Shown here piece after piece: positions 1 to 8,692 of a stretch of 64,000 nt of DNA. Numbering within the stretch: the stretch's first letter is position 1; every line of letters starts with the position of its first letter. Origin of the DNA: Sporosarcina ureae (GTDB lineage: Bacteria > Bacillota > Bacilli > Bacillales_A > Planococcaceae). The stretch covers positions 1,962,501 through 2,026,500 of the forward strand of contig NZ_CP015348.1 in assembly GCF_002109325.1 (NCBI RefSeq). Direction: 5' to 3'. Position numbers and translations under genes: made by a program. The notes beneath the pieces were generated by a model. It did not search any database, had not been told where the DNA came from, and worked only from the letters and a program-made list of their open reading frames with translations.

Positions 1-1472
<1,472 letters not shown>

Positions 1473-1547
1473 ATTTTAAAAAGTAGTTACTTGAACTACG
1501 CCAATGTCTTTTATTCAGTTTTGAGTGAACAAGCTTTACTCAAAGAG

Positions 1548-1663
<116 letters not shown>

Positions 1664-1670
1664 ACGCGAA

Positions 1671-1697
1671 GCCATTCCCTTTGGGGAGTGGCTTTTT
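1671..1697 (+). terminator. Rho-independent terminator of the rRNA operon
   Basis: GCCATTCCC and GGGAGTGGC form a hairpin with one wobble pair and a TTTG loop, followed by six T residues. It sits 8 nt after the 5S gene. Confidence 0.9.
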
Positions 1698-1795
1698 TGT
1701 GCTTTCAGGGAGAATTTAATCGCATTAAAGAGGAGATGATCCCGTTTAGTTATTGCGTTACCTTTTTATCCAGTATAATCAATCTTTCTCCGTGA

Positions 1796-2272
1796 GCGCT
1801 CTATCCGCTGCGTTGACCGCTCTATGGGCGTCGCTGAGTGCTCTATTCCTCGCCGTGGCCGCTCTATCTGCCGTGCTCAACGCTCTATAGCCTCTGAAAA
1901 CCGCTCATAGCCTTCATTTTCCACTATGATTATCTGTGTCGATCAATTATCTCTATAAGCGCTCTATCTACTGCGTTGACCGCTCTATTGGCATCGCTGA
2001 GTGCTCTATTGGCATCGCTGAGTGCTCTATTCCTCGCCGTGACCGCTCTATCCACCGTGCTCACCGCTCTATCATCCCCCACAACCGCTCATAGCCTTCA
2101 ATATGTAGCTAATTTCCACCAATAATTATGTGTCGATCAATCTTTCACCACAAGCGCTCTATCCGCTGCGTTAACCGCTCTATTGGCGTCGTTGAGTGCT
2201 CTATGCGTCGCCGTGACCGCTCTATCAACCACGCTCACCGCTCTATAGCCCTCCACAACTGCTCATTAGTCC
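1796..2272. repeat. Three arrays of 21-bp phased GCTCTAT repeats
   Basis: The heptamer GCTCTAT starts at 1798, 1819, 1840, 1861, 1882 (then GCTCATAG at 1903); at 1961, 1982, 2003, 2024, 2045, 2066 (then GCTCATAG at 2087); and at 2156, 2177, 2198, 2219, 2240 (then GCTCATT at 2261). Every step inside an array is exactly 21 bp. The 14 bp between heptamers differ along an array but follow the same order in all three, so there is also a higher-order repeat (163 bp, then 195 bp where one 21-mer is doubled). The spacers share GTGTCGATCAAT. In one forward frame the arrays read as A-L-x-x-x-L-x heptads but hit stops and have no start, so coding is unlikely. A second patch lies near 50.2 kb. Function unknown. 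Confidence 0.93.
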
Positions 2273-2303
2273 CCCATCGCATAAACCTTTTTAAAAAGTA
2301 GAA

Positions 2304-2333
2304 TAAAAAAACCCATGTTAGAAAAGCCCATGG
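2304..2333 (-). terminator. Weak terminator after the 76-aa gene
   Basis: Read on the minus strand, CCATG and CATGG form a 5-bp stem followed by GTTTTTTT, about 50 nt past the stop of the 76-aa gene. The short stem and long loop make it weak. Confidence 0.4.
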
Positions 2334-2381
2334 ATTAAATAATAAATACCTATTAATTTTTGTTTGCTTTGGTTTTACTAC

Positions 2382-2612
2382 TCACACAGAGTAGTAAATA
2401 TCATCTTCACTCTCGTAGCGCACAGCAATGGACTGTCCATTATCTGATTGGAACTGCAAAGCAGCGATGTCTAGTTGGCCAGTAAGAATAGAAAATGAAT
2501 GATGATCATGCTGTGTAGGTAGAAGAGAATAGTGGATAATATCATGAATAAGAGAAGACATATCTTCAAATGAAGTAAAAATATAATACTCATTAACCAT
2601 ATAAGCCGGCAT
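2382..2612 (-). CDS. Uncharacterised 76-aa protein
   Basis: I do not recognise this protein. It is 76 residues, acidic, rich in Tyr, His, Asp and Ser, with no signal peptide or membrane segment, and ends in a DDIYYSV tail. I start it at the ATG at 2612, which has AAGGAG nine bases upstream; an in-frame TTG at 2639 would put the Shine-Dalgarno sequence inside the gene. It has its own minus-strand promoter (-10 near 2725) and a folded 5' leader, and is separated from the upstream XRE gene by a terminator, so it is probably a single-gene transcript. Composition resembles a small soluble cytoplasmic protein; no function is assigned. Confidence 0.7.
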   Translation of the reverse strand: MPAYMVNEYYIFTSFEDMSSLIHDIIHYSLLPTQHDHHSFSILTGQLDIAALQFQSDNGQSIAVRYESEDDIYYSV

Positions 2613-2674
2613 ATTGCTCATCTCCTTGTAATTAGCCAAAGAACGGATCGACGGAGGGGCCGAAGCGAATAACT

Positions 2675-2720
2675 TTCAGGCTAGCAGGTACTTTGCAGCC
2701 GGCTTCAAAATGAGCCTGAA
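2675..2720 (-). promoter_or_regulatory. Folded 5' leader of the 76-aa gene
   Basis: TTCAGGCT (2675-2682) and AGCCTGAA (2713-2720) form a perfect 8-bp stem around a loop containing the palindrome GCCGGC. With the -10 at 2725-2730, transcription would begin at about the first base of this stem, leaving a leader of roughly 105 nt before the ATG. It has no terminator-like T run, so it may affect stability or translation rather than attenuation. Confidence 0.45.
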
Positions 2721-2724
2721 TTAT

Positions 2725-2754
2725 ATTATATGCTTCAAATAGAATATTTGTGAA
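2725..2754 (-). promoter_or_regulatory. Sigma-A promoter of the 76-aa gene
   Basis: On the minus strand TTCACA (2749-2754) and TATAAT (2725-2730) are separated by 18 bp. The -35 differs from consensus at one base and the -10 is perfect. Confidence 0.6.
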
Positions 2755-2756
2755 TA

Positions 2757-2793
2757 TAAAAATCATTCTACCGTTATTATAAAGTAGAATGAT
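2757..2793 (-). terminator. Terminator of the XRE regulator gene
   Basis: On the minus strand ATCATTCTAC and GTAGAATGAT make a perfect 10-bp stem (2762-2793) followed directly by TTTTTA. It ends the XRE gene and separates it from the 76-aa gene. Confidence 0.75.
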
Positions 2794-2841
2794 AGAAATT
2801 ACTATTGAGTATTGTTAATTTATTGAAAAAGGGTAATTAGA

Positions 2842-3225
2842 TTATTTTCTCAAACTAAACATAGTTTGCATGAAGGCCAACAGTGCATTTTTATCTGCGT
2901 CAGATAAGTCTATTCCGTTAAAAGATACTTGTCCGCGTAAAATATTCTCAAGAGCAAGATCTTTAGGTTGTCTCTTGTTTTTTGAAGAAGAGATGGCTTG
3001 ATCTACTGTTTCGTTAGGTAAGTAACCTGCCAATATTAGTAACTCGTTTTTATCCGTCTCTAACGCAGCTGCCAATGCACAAATCGTTTCACGAGAAGGA
3101 TTGTATCTACCTTTCTCCAGTGAAGCAATGAAAGAGTAGCTCAAGTCAGCGCGATCTGCCAAATAACGTAAAGTCATTTCACGTTGTTCACGTAATTTCC
3201 GTAGACGATTTCCAAACTCGTTCAA
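2842..3225 (-). CDS. XRE-family transcriptional regulator
   Basis: A 127-residue DNA-binding protein with an N-terminal helix-turn-helix of the XRE/Cro type (about residues 4-60: RLRKLREQREMTLRYLADRA then SYSFIASLEKGRYNPSRETI). The C-terminal half is a short, mostly helical region of unknown role, perhaps for dimerisation. I start at the TTG at 3225, which has AAGGTGG eight bases upstream; the in-frame GTG at 3237 overlaps that ribosome-binding site. It reads away from the exopolysaccharide island, 800 bp from its first gene, so it could control the island, itself, or neither; the sequence does not decide this. Confidence 0.88.
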   Translation of the reverse strand: MNEFGNRLRKLREQREMTLRYLADRADLSYSFIASLEKGRYNPSRETICALAAALETDKNELLILAGYLPNETVDQAISSSKNKRQPKDLALENILRGQVSFNGIDLSDADKNALLAFMQTMFSLRK

Positions 3226-3277
3226 TAATATCCCCACCTTATCTATCTACAGTTTTTAGTAAAAAGTATGCATTACT

Positions 3278-3306
3278 ATTATAGCCTATTTATATAAAGA
3301 TAAACA
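3278..3306 (-). promoter_or_regulatory. Probable promoter of the XRE gene
   Basis: On the minus strand there is a perfect TATAAT (3278-3283) with a weak -35 TGTTTA (3301-3306) 17 bp upstream, about 55 bp before the start codon. Confidence 0.45.
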
Positions 3307-3610
3307 GAACAAAGTCAAAAGTCTAATAGGTAAAAAGACTATTTTATTAAAAAAATTACACTATTCAAATAAACCTTCGATAGATCTCGTCTGATGATAG
3401 CTTAGATAAATATAGTTAAAGCGGATACAGCACTGTATTTGAATTTTTGCCTATATAGTTATTTTACTTTATTGAGTGGTGAACTTCTATACTCCATATC
3501 CCTTAGTTTTTAAATAGTTTACTTTCTATATGTATTTTTAACGAGCCTACAAAGAAACTCATGTATTAAAAATTCATTTTATTACGCGATAGAATTATCT
3601 GACAAATGTG

Positions 3611-3639
3611 TTGACAAAAAGAACAAAAGGGCATAATAT
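3611..3639 (+). promoter_or_regulatory. Strong sigma-A promoter facing the island
   Basis: A perfect TTGACA (3611-3616), a 17-bp spacer and TAATAT (3634-3639). It is the best promoter between the XRE gene and the island and points toward the island, so it may drive the whole operon with a leader of about 390 nt, or a separate small RNA. Confidence 0.65.
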
Positions 3640-4037
3640 GTGTTGTAAGGCTAAACAAAAAGTTTTTTTGCTCTCTTTGTTTAGAAAAACAACACAAAAT
3701 AATTCTTGATATAGAAAGGGGAGTAGAAGGGGTTCCGATGTATACGGCTACCCACATTATATATTCCACAGTTTACCTTTGCATCTGCTTACGTTTATCT
3801 TGTGTAGCATTTTAGCTTTTGTATTAGTTTGCTGGACAGTAATTATAAGGATGATTGTAGTGATAGGCGATAGTAAAAACATACGTAACGAAAAGCAGTA
3901 GAACTTTTATGTAGTCAGCGAACAGGTCTGAACTTCTTATTAACACAGGTCGTTCGGAATACTTAGTGTAATCTTTGTACTTTATACTAACAAATTTGAC
4001 TAAAAATGTGGTGACACAGAAAGTGCAGGTGTTGAGA
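3640..4037 (+). promoter_or_regulatory. Long leader with hairpins before the exopolysaccharide genes
   Basis: Directly after the promoter a long imperfect hairpin can form: GTGTTGT (3640-3646) with ACAACAC (3689-3695), and inside it CTAAACAAA (3651-3659) with TTTGTTTAG (3676-3684). A smaller stem pairs CGAAC (3919-3923) with GTTCG (3952-3956). No known riboswitch consensus is visible; I looked for the cyclic-di-GMP classes and did not find their conserved core. A 25-codon frame (3738-3815, AAGGGG upstream) is present but not convincing. From 3307 to 3610 I see only AT-rich sequence with no gene. Confidence 0.4.
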
Positions 4038-5510
4038 ATGCGTTATGAATCTAAGGAATCTCGCAACAAGAGCAAAATGAAGTCTACCACTCTTCTTTTA
4101 TTTCTAAGTTCTATATTGGTAGTAGGAGGGTGTTCACCTCTATTTGGAAATAGAGCAAATAATGACTCTAATGCAGTCGCATTAGCCAGTGAAAAGGTAG
4201 ACCACTATGTCGGTGAGAAAAGTGAGGCTCTTTCTTTTGTATGGACTACTAGAAAGGAGTTATCCCTAACATTTAACGGAATGGCTGATAAAAAGACGAT
4301 GTTGGAACTTTTGGATGCATTAGAGGAAAACAATATTCCTGCTACATTCTTTTTACCTGGTATTCGGGTAGCAGAAGAGCCTGAAATTGCTAAGTTGATT
4401 TTGGAACGTGGTCATGAAATAGAAAACAACACATTGAATCAAATGGAAATTCGGAATATGAGTTATGAACAGCTATATAAAGAAGTGAAACTGAGTAATG
4501 AAGTAATTCGAAATGAAACCGGTGTTACACCTCGTTATGTAAGGACTAGATCTGGTGATTACAATGAAGAACTGCAAGCAGTCACTGCACAACTGGGAAT
4601 GGATGCAGTCATTAATTACACAATCAATCCACGTGAAGGGGATATGCAAGGGGCTAAAACAATTGGAGACTATATTGAAAGATATATAACACGCGGGTCC
4701 ATCATTTCTATGCATACGGACATCAATCCCGAGGTAGTAGGATCCATTCCATATATCGCAAAAGCTGTAGAAAAAACAGGCTATAAATTGGTCCTGCTAA
4801 AAGAACTGGTCGATAGGGGAACTGAACGCAAATCACTGGAGCAAATTACAGGCTATGATCGAATCAAAATCAATCCAAACTATAAAGACATCAAAACCAA
4901 CATCTTCTACGACGCTCAAACGGAAGAAAAAGTTATTGCACTGACATTCGATGACTGGGCAAGCGACTATACAGTGTCCAAGATTCTAGACATTTTAAAA
5001 GAGGAGAAGGTTCCGTCCACGTTCTTCCTGATTGGTAAAGGTGTAGAGAAGAATCCAAACCTAGCACGAGCAATTTATGAACAGGGGCATGAAGTAGCAA
5101 GTCACTCATACGGTCATGAAGTTGTAACAGGGATGACCCCTGAAAGGTTACAAGAGGATTTGGTGAAATCCCACAGAGCGATTACCGAAGCTATTCAAGC
5201 AAGGCCCACAATGTTATTTCGTCCTGCTACAGGAGAAATAGATGAAGAAACTGCAAAGATTGCTATGGCTACAGGTTATAAAAGTATTGCATTATATGAT
5301 GTCACACCGTTTGACTGGGACCTGGAAAATGATGCAGATGAAATTGTAAAACGCGTCATCAATAAACGCGGAGATGGAAGCGTCATCGTACTTCACATCT
5401 TAGATGGCACACATACGATCGAAGCCCTACCTAAGGTGATTCATACATTACGCGAGGAAGGCTACACATTTAAACATATGTCCGAATTAATGCGAATGAA
5501 GAATAACTAA
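4038..5510 (+). CDS. Lipoprotein with two polysaccharide-deacetylase (NodB) domains
   Basis: Family role: removal of N- or O-acetyl groups from a polysaccharide outside the membrane. The 490-aa protein begins with a basic stretch and a hydrophobic segment ending in the lipobox VVGGC (Cys32). Two NodB-like domains follow. The first (about 75-260) is degenerate: LTFNGM (residues 77-82) replaces TFDD, and ENNTLNQ replaces the NHTxSH metal motif. The second (about 298-490) keeps TFDDW (303-307), SHSYGH (355-360), RPATG and VIVLHI, so it is probably the active one. I start at the ATG at 4038 with AGGTG upstream; a later ATG at 4077 would also keep the signal. It is the first gene of the island, 18 nt before the dehydrogenase. 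Confidence 0.88.
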   Translation: MRYESKESRNKSKMKSTTLLLFLSSILVVGGCSPLFGNRANNDSNAVALASEKVDHYVGEKSEALSFVWTTRKELSLTFNGMADKKTMLELLDALEENNIPATFFLPGIRVAEEPEIAKLILERGHEIENNTLNQMEIRNMSYEQLYKEVKLSNEVIRNETGVTPRYVRTRSGDYNEELQAVTAQLGMDAVINYTINPREGDMQGAKTIGDYIERYITRGSIISMHTDINPEVVGSIPYIAKAVEKTGYKLVLLKELVDRGTERKSLEQITGYDRIKINPNYKDIKTNIFYDAQTEEKVIALTFDDWASDYTVSKILDILKEEKVPSTFFLIGKGVEKNPNLARAIYEQGHEVASHSYGHEVVTGMTPERLQEDLVKSHRAITEAIQARPTMLFRPATGEIDEETAKIAMATGYKSIALYDVTPFDWDLENDADEIVKRVINKRGDGSVIVLHILDGTHTIEALPKVIHTLREEGYTFKHMSELMRMKNN

Positions 5511-5528
5511 TAGATGGAGATGGTATCA

Positions 5529-6848
5529 ATGGCGAATACATTATACGAGCGAATCGCAGATAAACAGGAAAAGATTGCGGTAGTTGGTTTGGGTTACGTA
5601 GGACTACCGGTGGCTATCGCATTTTCGGAAGTGGCTGACGTCATAGGTTTCGATGTTAGTGAAAAAAAGATCGATCAATTATTCGCTGGAATTGACGTGA
5701 CGGGCGATGTAGGAGACGAACGAGTACGCGATACAAGTATGCTATTCACTTCAGATGAAAAAGACTTACAAGATGCAAAGTTTTTCGTTGTCGCCGTTCC
5801 CACTCCTATTCAGTCAGGAAATCTCCCAGATTTAAAATTTCTTCAATTGGCCAGCCAAGCTGTGGGCCGAAATATGAAGAAAGGATCGATCGTAGTCTAT
5901 GAATCAACAGTTTATCCAGGGGTTACAGAGGAAGTATGCATACTCGAACTTGAAGCAGCATCCAACCTGAAGTTTGGAACAGATTTTACGGTTGGCTACT
6001 CGCCAGAGCGAATTAATCCGGGTGATCAAGTACATCGTCTTGAAAATATTGTGAAAATCGTCTCGGGTAGTGATAAAAAAACACTGGATACTGTGGCAAG
6101 CGTCTATGAAATGATTATTGATGTCGGTGTATACCGTGCGGAATGTATCAAAGTAGCAGAAGCGGCAAAAGTTATTGAAAATGCACAACGGGATATCAAC
6201 ATTGCGTTCATGAATGAACTTTCCATGCTGTTCAATCAAATGAAGATTGACACACAGGCAGTCTTACGGGCGGCGAAAACCAAGTGGAACTTCTTACCGT
6301 TCTCACCGGGCTTAGTAGGAGGACATTGTATCGGAATTGACCCCTACTATTTAACATATAAAGCAGAAGATTGCGGTTACCGATCTAGGATATTACTTGC
6401 GGGGCGTCATATCAATGATTCCATGGCAATATACATTTCCCAGCAAATCCTTAAAAATCTGGCGCAGCAGAAAGTGAATATGAACGATATTAAAGTAGGC
6501 GTACTGGGCCTAACCTTTAAAGAAGATTGTCCCGACTTCCGTAACACGAAAGTACTCGATATTATCAATGAATTAAAAGAGTATGGAATCGAACCTATTG
6601 TAGCAGACCCATTAGCAGATCCCCAAGCAGTGAAAGAAGAATGTGGTATTACACTAACGTCAGTTGATGAATTCAAAGACTTGCATGCGGTGATTGTGGC
6701 AGTACCTCATGAAACATACAGGGGACTTAGGCTGGAAGATTTCCAGCAAATGTTCAAGTCAGAGACTACGCAGCTATTAGTAGATATAAAAGGTATCTAC
6801 AATAAAAAGGAGTTTGAAGAGCAAAATATTCGATATTGGAGTCTATAA
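5529..6848 (+). CDS. UDP-N-acetylhexosamine 6-dehydrogenase (TviB/WbpO type)
   Basis: Family role: two-step NAD-dependent oxidation of a UDP-sugar to a UDP-uronic acid in the cytoplasm. The 439 residues show the Rossmann motif VVGLGYVGLP (18-27), the NADP/sugar-binding middle and the catalytic Cys267 in GGHCIGIDPYYL. KWNFLPFSPGLVGGHCIG and PTPIQSGNLPDL resemble the TviB/WbpO/CapL group, which uses UDP-GlcNAc or UDP-GalNAc, more than the UDP-glucose enzymes TuaD/HasB; this is judgement from motifs. Start chosen at the ATG at 5529 with GGAG nine bases upstream. It would supply the uronic-acid precursor for the GT2 synthase 15 nt downstream. Confidence 0.9.
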   Translation: MANTLYERIADKQEKIAVVGLGYVGLPVAIAFSEVADVIGFDVSEKKIDQLFAGIDVTGDVGDERVRDTSMLFTSDEKDLQDAKFFVVAVPTPIQSGNLPDLKFLQLASQAVGRNMKKGSIVVYESTVYPGVTEEVCILELEAASNLKFGTDFTVGYSPERINPGDQVHRLENIVKIVSGSDKKTLDTVASVYEMIIDVGVYRAECIKVAEAAKVIENAQRDINIAFMNELSMLFNQMKIDTQAVLRAAKTKWNFLPFSPGLVGGHCIGIDPYYLTYKAEDCGYRSRILLAGRHINDSMAIYISQQILKNLAQQKVNMNDIKVGVLGLTFKEDCPDFRNTKVLDIINELKEYGIEPIVADPLADPQAVKEECGITLTSVDEFKDLHAVIVAVPHETYRGLRLEDFQQMFKSETTQLLVDIKGIYNKKEFEEQNIRYWSL

Positions 6849-6863
6849 GAAAGGAGTGGAATT

Positions 6864-8660
6864 ATGGTGAAAGAAAAACTAACGACCAAAACAGTAGTCA
6901 GACACACTAGTGAATCGACACTTCTTCCGAACGTTCCAATAGTTCGAAGAGATGAAGAAGGCAACATGGTCGAAACAAATCGCCTGTTGAAAGATTCCTG
7001 CTCATGCGACTTCAACGTCATAATGAAAGAAAAAATGTTCGGCACTAAAATGAAAACAAAAGCTATCGAAATATCTAAAACTGAGCTGATTGTGGACTTC
7101 GATTCATCTATGAATGCACTGAAAGCCGGTGATGTTGTAAACTTACGCTTTAAAATTCCCGAAGGAACATTGGGCGAAGGGTACGAGTCGACAGTGAGAA
7201 TCCAAGGAACAGTTAGCTGGCAAGAAGTGAAGATGCCAAATGGTGAAGTAAGCTGGAAAATGGTATTCAGATTTGTTGAATCTTTGGATACGTACTTCCA
7301 AAGAACGAAATGGAGATTTATTACGACTATCACTCTTGCCAGTCTACTGCTCGTATCATTCTTCATTGTATTAATGCGTGTTGAAAGTTTAGTCTACTTT
7401 AAATTCAATAAATTCATTTACTTCTATAGTCTCATTGCAGCTACCTTCTTGCTGACTCGTTATATATTTGGAGCCTTATATAAAAATGTCCCAATTAACC
7501 CAAATTATCGTCCGGGTGTTTCCATTATCATTCCTGTCTTCAATGAAGAGGAATGGATTCATAAAACGATTTACAGCTGTCTAAATCAGAACTATCCTAT
7601 CGACAAGCTGGAAGTAATCGTTGTAGATGATCAGTCTACAGATCTCACGGTAGAAAATGTTTGGAAAGCGGTAGAAAAGTTGGGACAAGAAGATGAAGTT
7701 TACAAAATAAAAGAGCGATTACAAGTATACGTTATGCCGAAAAACGGTGGGAAACGCGAAGCTTTGGTTGATGGTGTAGCAATGGCTAAGCACGACCTCG
7801 TAGTATTCGTTGATTCTGATAGTTTTCTAGAACCAAACGCCATTTTGAATTTAGTCCAGCCGTTTCAAGATCCTAAAATGGGTGGCGTTGCTGGTCGAAC
7901 GGATGTTGAAAATAAATATGCAAACAGTATTACTAAATTACAAGTTGTACGTTATTACATTGCCTTCCGCGTCATGAAGGCAGCTGAATCATACTTTGAT
8001 TGCGTTACTTGTTTATCGGGTCCGCTTTCTTGTTACAGAAAATCCTTGATTCTCGAACACCAGGAAGATTGGCTCAATCAAACCTTCTTAGGCCAGCCAG
8101 CAACATTTGGTGATGATCGCAGTATGACCAACTTTATTTTACAAACACATCGCACAGCATATCAAGATAAAGCAATTTGTTCGACAGTTGTACCTGATAA
8201 ATTTGGTGTGTTTTTAAAACAACAAATGCGTTGGAAACGTTCGTGGTTACGTGAATCACTACGTGCAGGAACTTTTATTTGGAAAAAGGAAGTATTCATG
8301 GCTTTGTTCTTTTATGTAGGACTGATTGTACCGATAGCCGCGCCAGTAGTTGTACTGTACAACTTAGTATATGTACCGCTGTATCACGGTATATTCCCAG
8401 CGACATTTTTAATGGGACTATTCCTAATGGCCTTCATGATGAGCGCGGCTTACTTGTTCTTTAAAAGAAGCAGCTTGTGGATCTTCGGATTTGTCTTCGT
8501 GTTGATGTATGAAGCAGTTCTTTTGTGGCAGATGCCGGTTGCCTGGGTAACCTTCTGGAAATCTACTTGGGGAACACGTGATACACCACAAGACATCGAA
8601 GCACGAGAGAAGAAATTGGGGAAGAAGTTGAAAAAAGATCCTCTAACTATCAAATCATAA
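6864..8660 (+). CDS. Processive family-2 glycosyltransferase with PilZ-like N-terminus
   Basis: A 598-aa membrane synthase predicted to polymerise and extrude an exopolysaccharide. Order: a beta-rich PilZ-like region (about 48-138), membrane segments (about 152-171 and 183-203), a cytoplasmic GT2 domain (about 218-460), then four or so C-terminal membrane segments. Catalytic motifs are complete: VVDD (253-256), DSD (317-319), SGPLSCYR (385-392), GDDR (416-419), QQMRW (453-457). SGPLSxYR and GDDRxxTN are typical of hyaluronan-synthase, NodC and Alg8 relatives. The PilZ-like part keeps the fold pattern but I do not see a clean RxxxR, and EISKTEL replaces the D/NxSxxG motif, so cyclic-di-GMP binding is uncertain. 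Good RBS AAAGGAG. Confidence 0.92.
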   Translation: MVKEKLTTKTVVRHTSESTLLPNVPIVRRDEEGNMVETNRLLKDSCSCDFNVIMKEKMFGTKMKTKAIEISKTELIVDFDSSMNALKAGDVVNLRFKIPEGTLGEGYESTVRIQGTVSWQEVKMPNGEVSWKMVFRFVESLDTYFQRTKWRFITTITLASLLLVSFFIVLMRVESLVYFKFNKFIYFYSLIAATFLLTRYIFGALYKNVPINPNYRPGVSIIIPVFNEEEWIHKTIYSCLNQNYPIDKLEVIVVDDQSTDLTVENVWKAVEKLGQEDEVYKIKERLQVYVMPKNGGKREALVDGVAMAKHDLVVFVDSDSFLEPNAILNLVQPFQDPKMGGVAGRTDVENKYANSITKLQVVRYYIAFRVMKAAESYFDCVTCLSGPLSCYRKSLILEHQEDWLNQTFLGQPATFGDDRSMTNFILQTHRTAYQDKAICSTVVPDKFGVFLKQQMRWKRSWLRESLRAGTFIWKKEVFMALFFYVGLIVPIAAPVVVLYNLVYVPLYHGIFPATFLMGLFLMAFMMSAAYLFFKRSSLWIFGFVFVLMYEAVLLWQMPVAWVTFWKSTWGTRDTPQDIEAREKKLGKKLKKDPLTIKS

Positions 8661-8692
8661 CTATATGAATTTGTAGACAAGGAGAATGGCGT

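Noticed and set aside
1798-2051. Coding sequence with heptad repeats (A-L-x-x-x-L-x)
   Set aside because: The forward frame is interrupted by stops at array ends and has no start codon with a ribosome-binding site.
1796-2272. CRISPR array
   Set aside because: The conserved part is only 7 bp, the period is 21 bp and the inserts repeat between arrays; CRISPR repeats and spacers are longer and spacers are unique. No cas genes are near.
3566-3769. 67-codon minus-strand frame
   Set aside because: It overlaps the strong plus-strand promoter and hairpin, has no good ribosome-binding site and an unlikely composition.
3738-3815. 25-codon leader peptide
   Set aside because: AAGGGG is close by, but the Cys/Tyr-rich peptide matches nothing I know and such frames are common by chance.
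3640-4037. Cyclic-di-GMP riboswitch before the exopolysaccharide genes
   Set aside because: The GEMM-I and GEMM-II conserved cores are not present.
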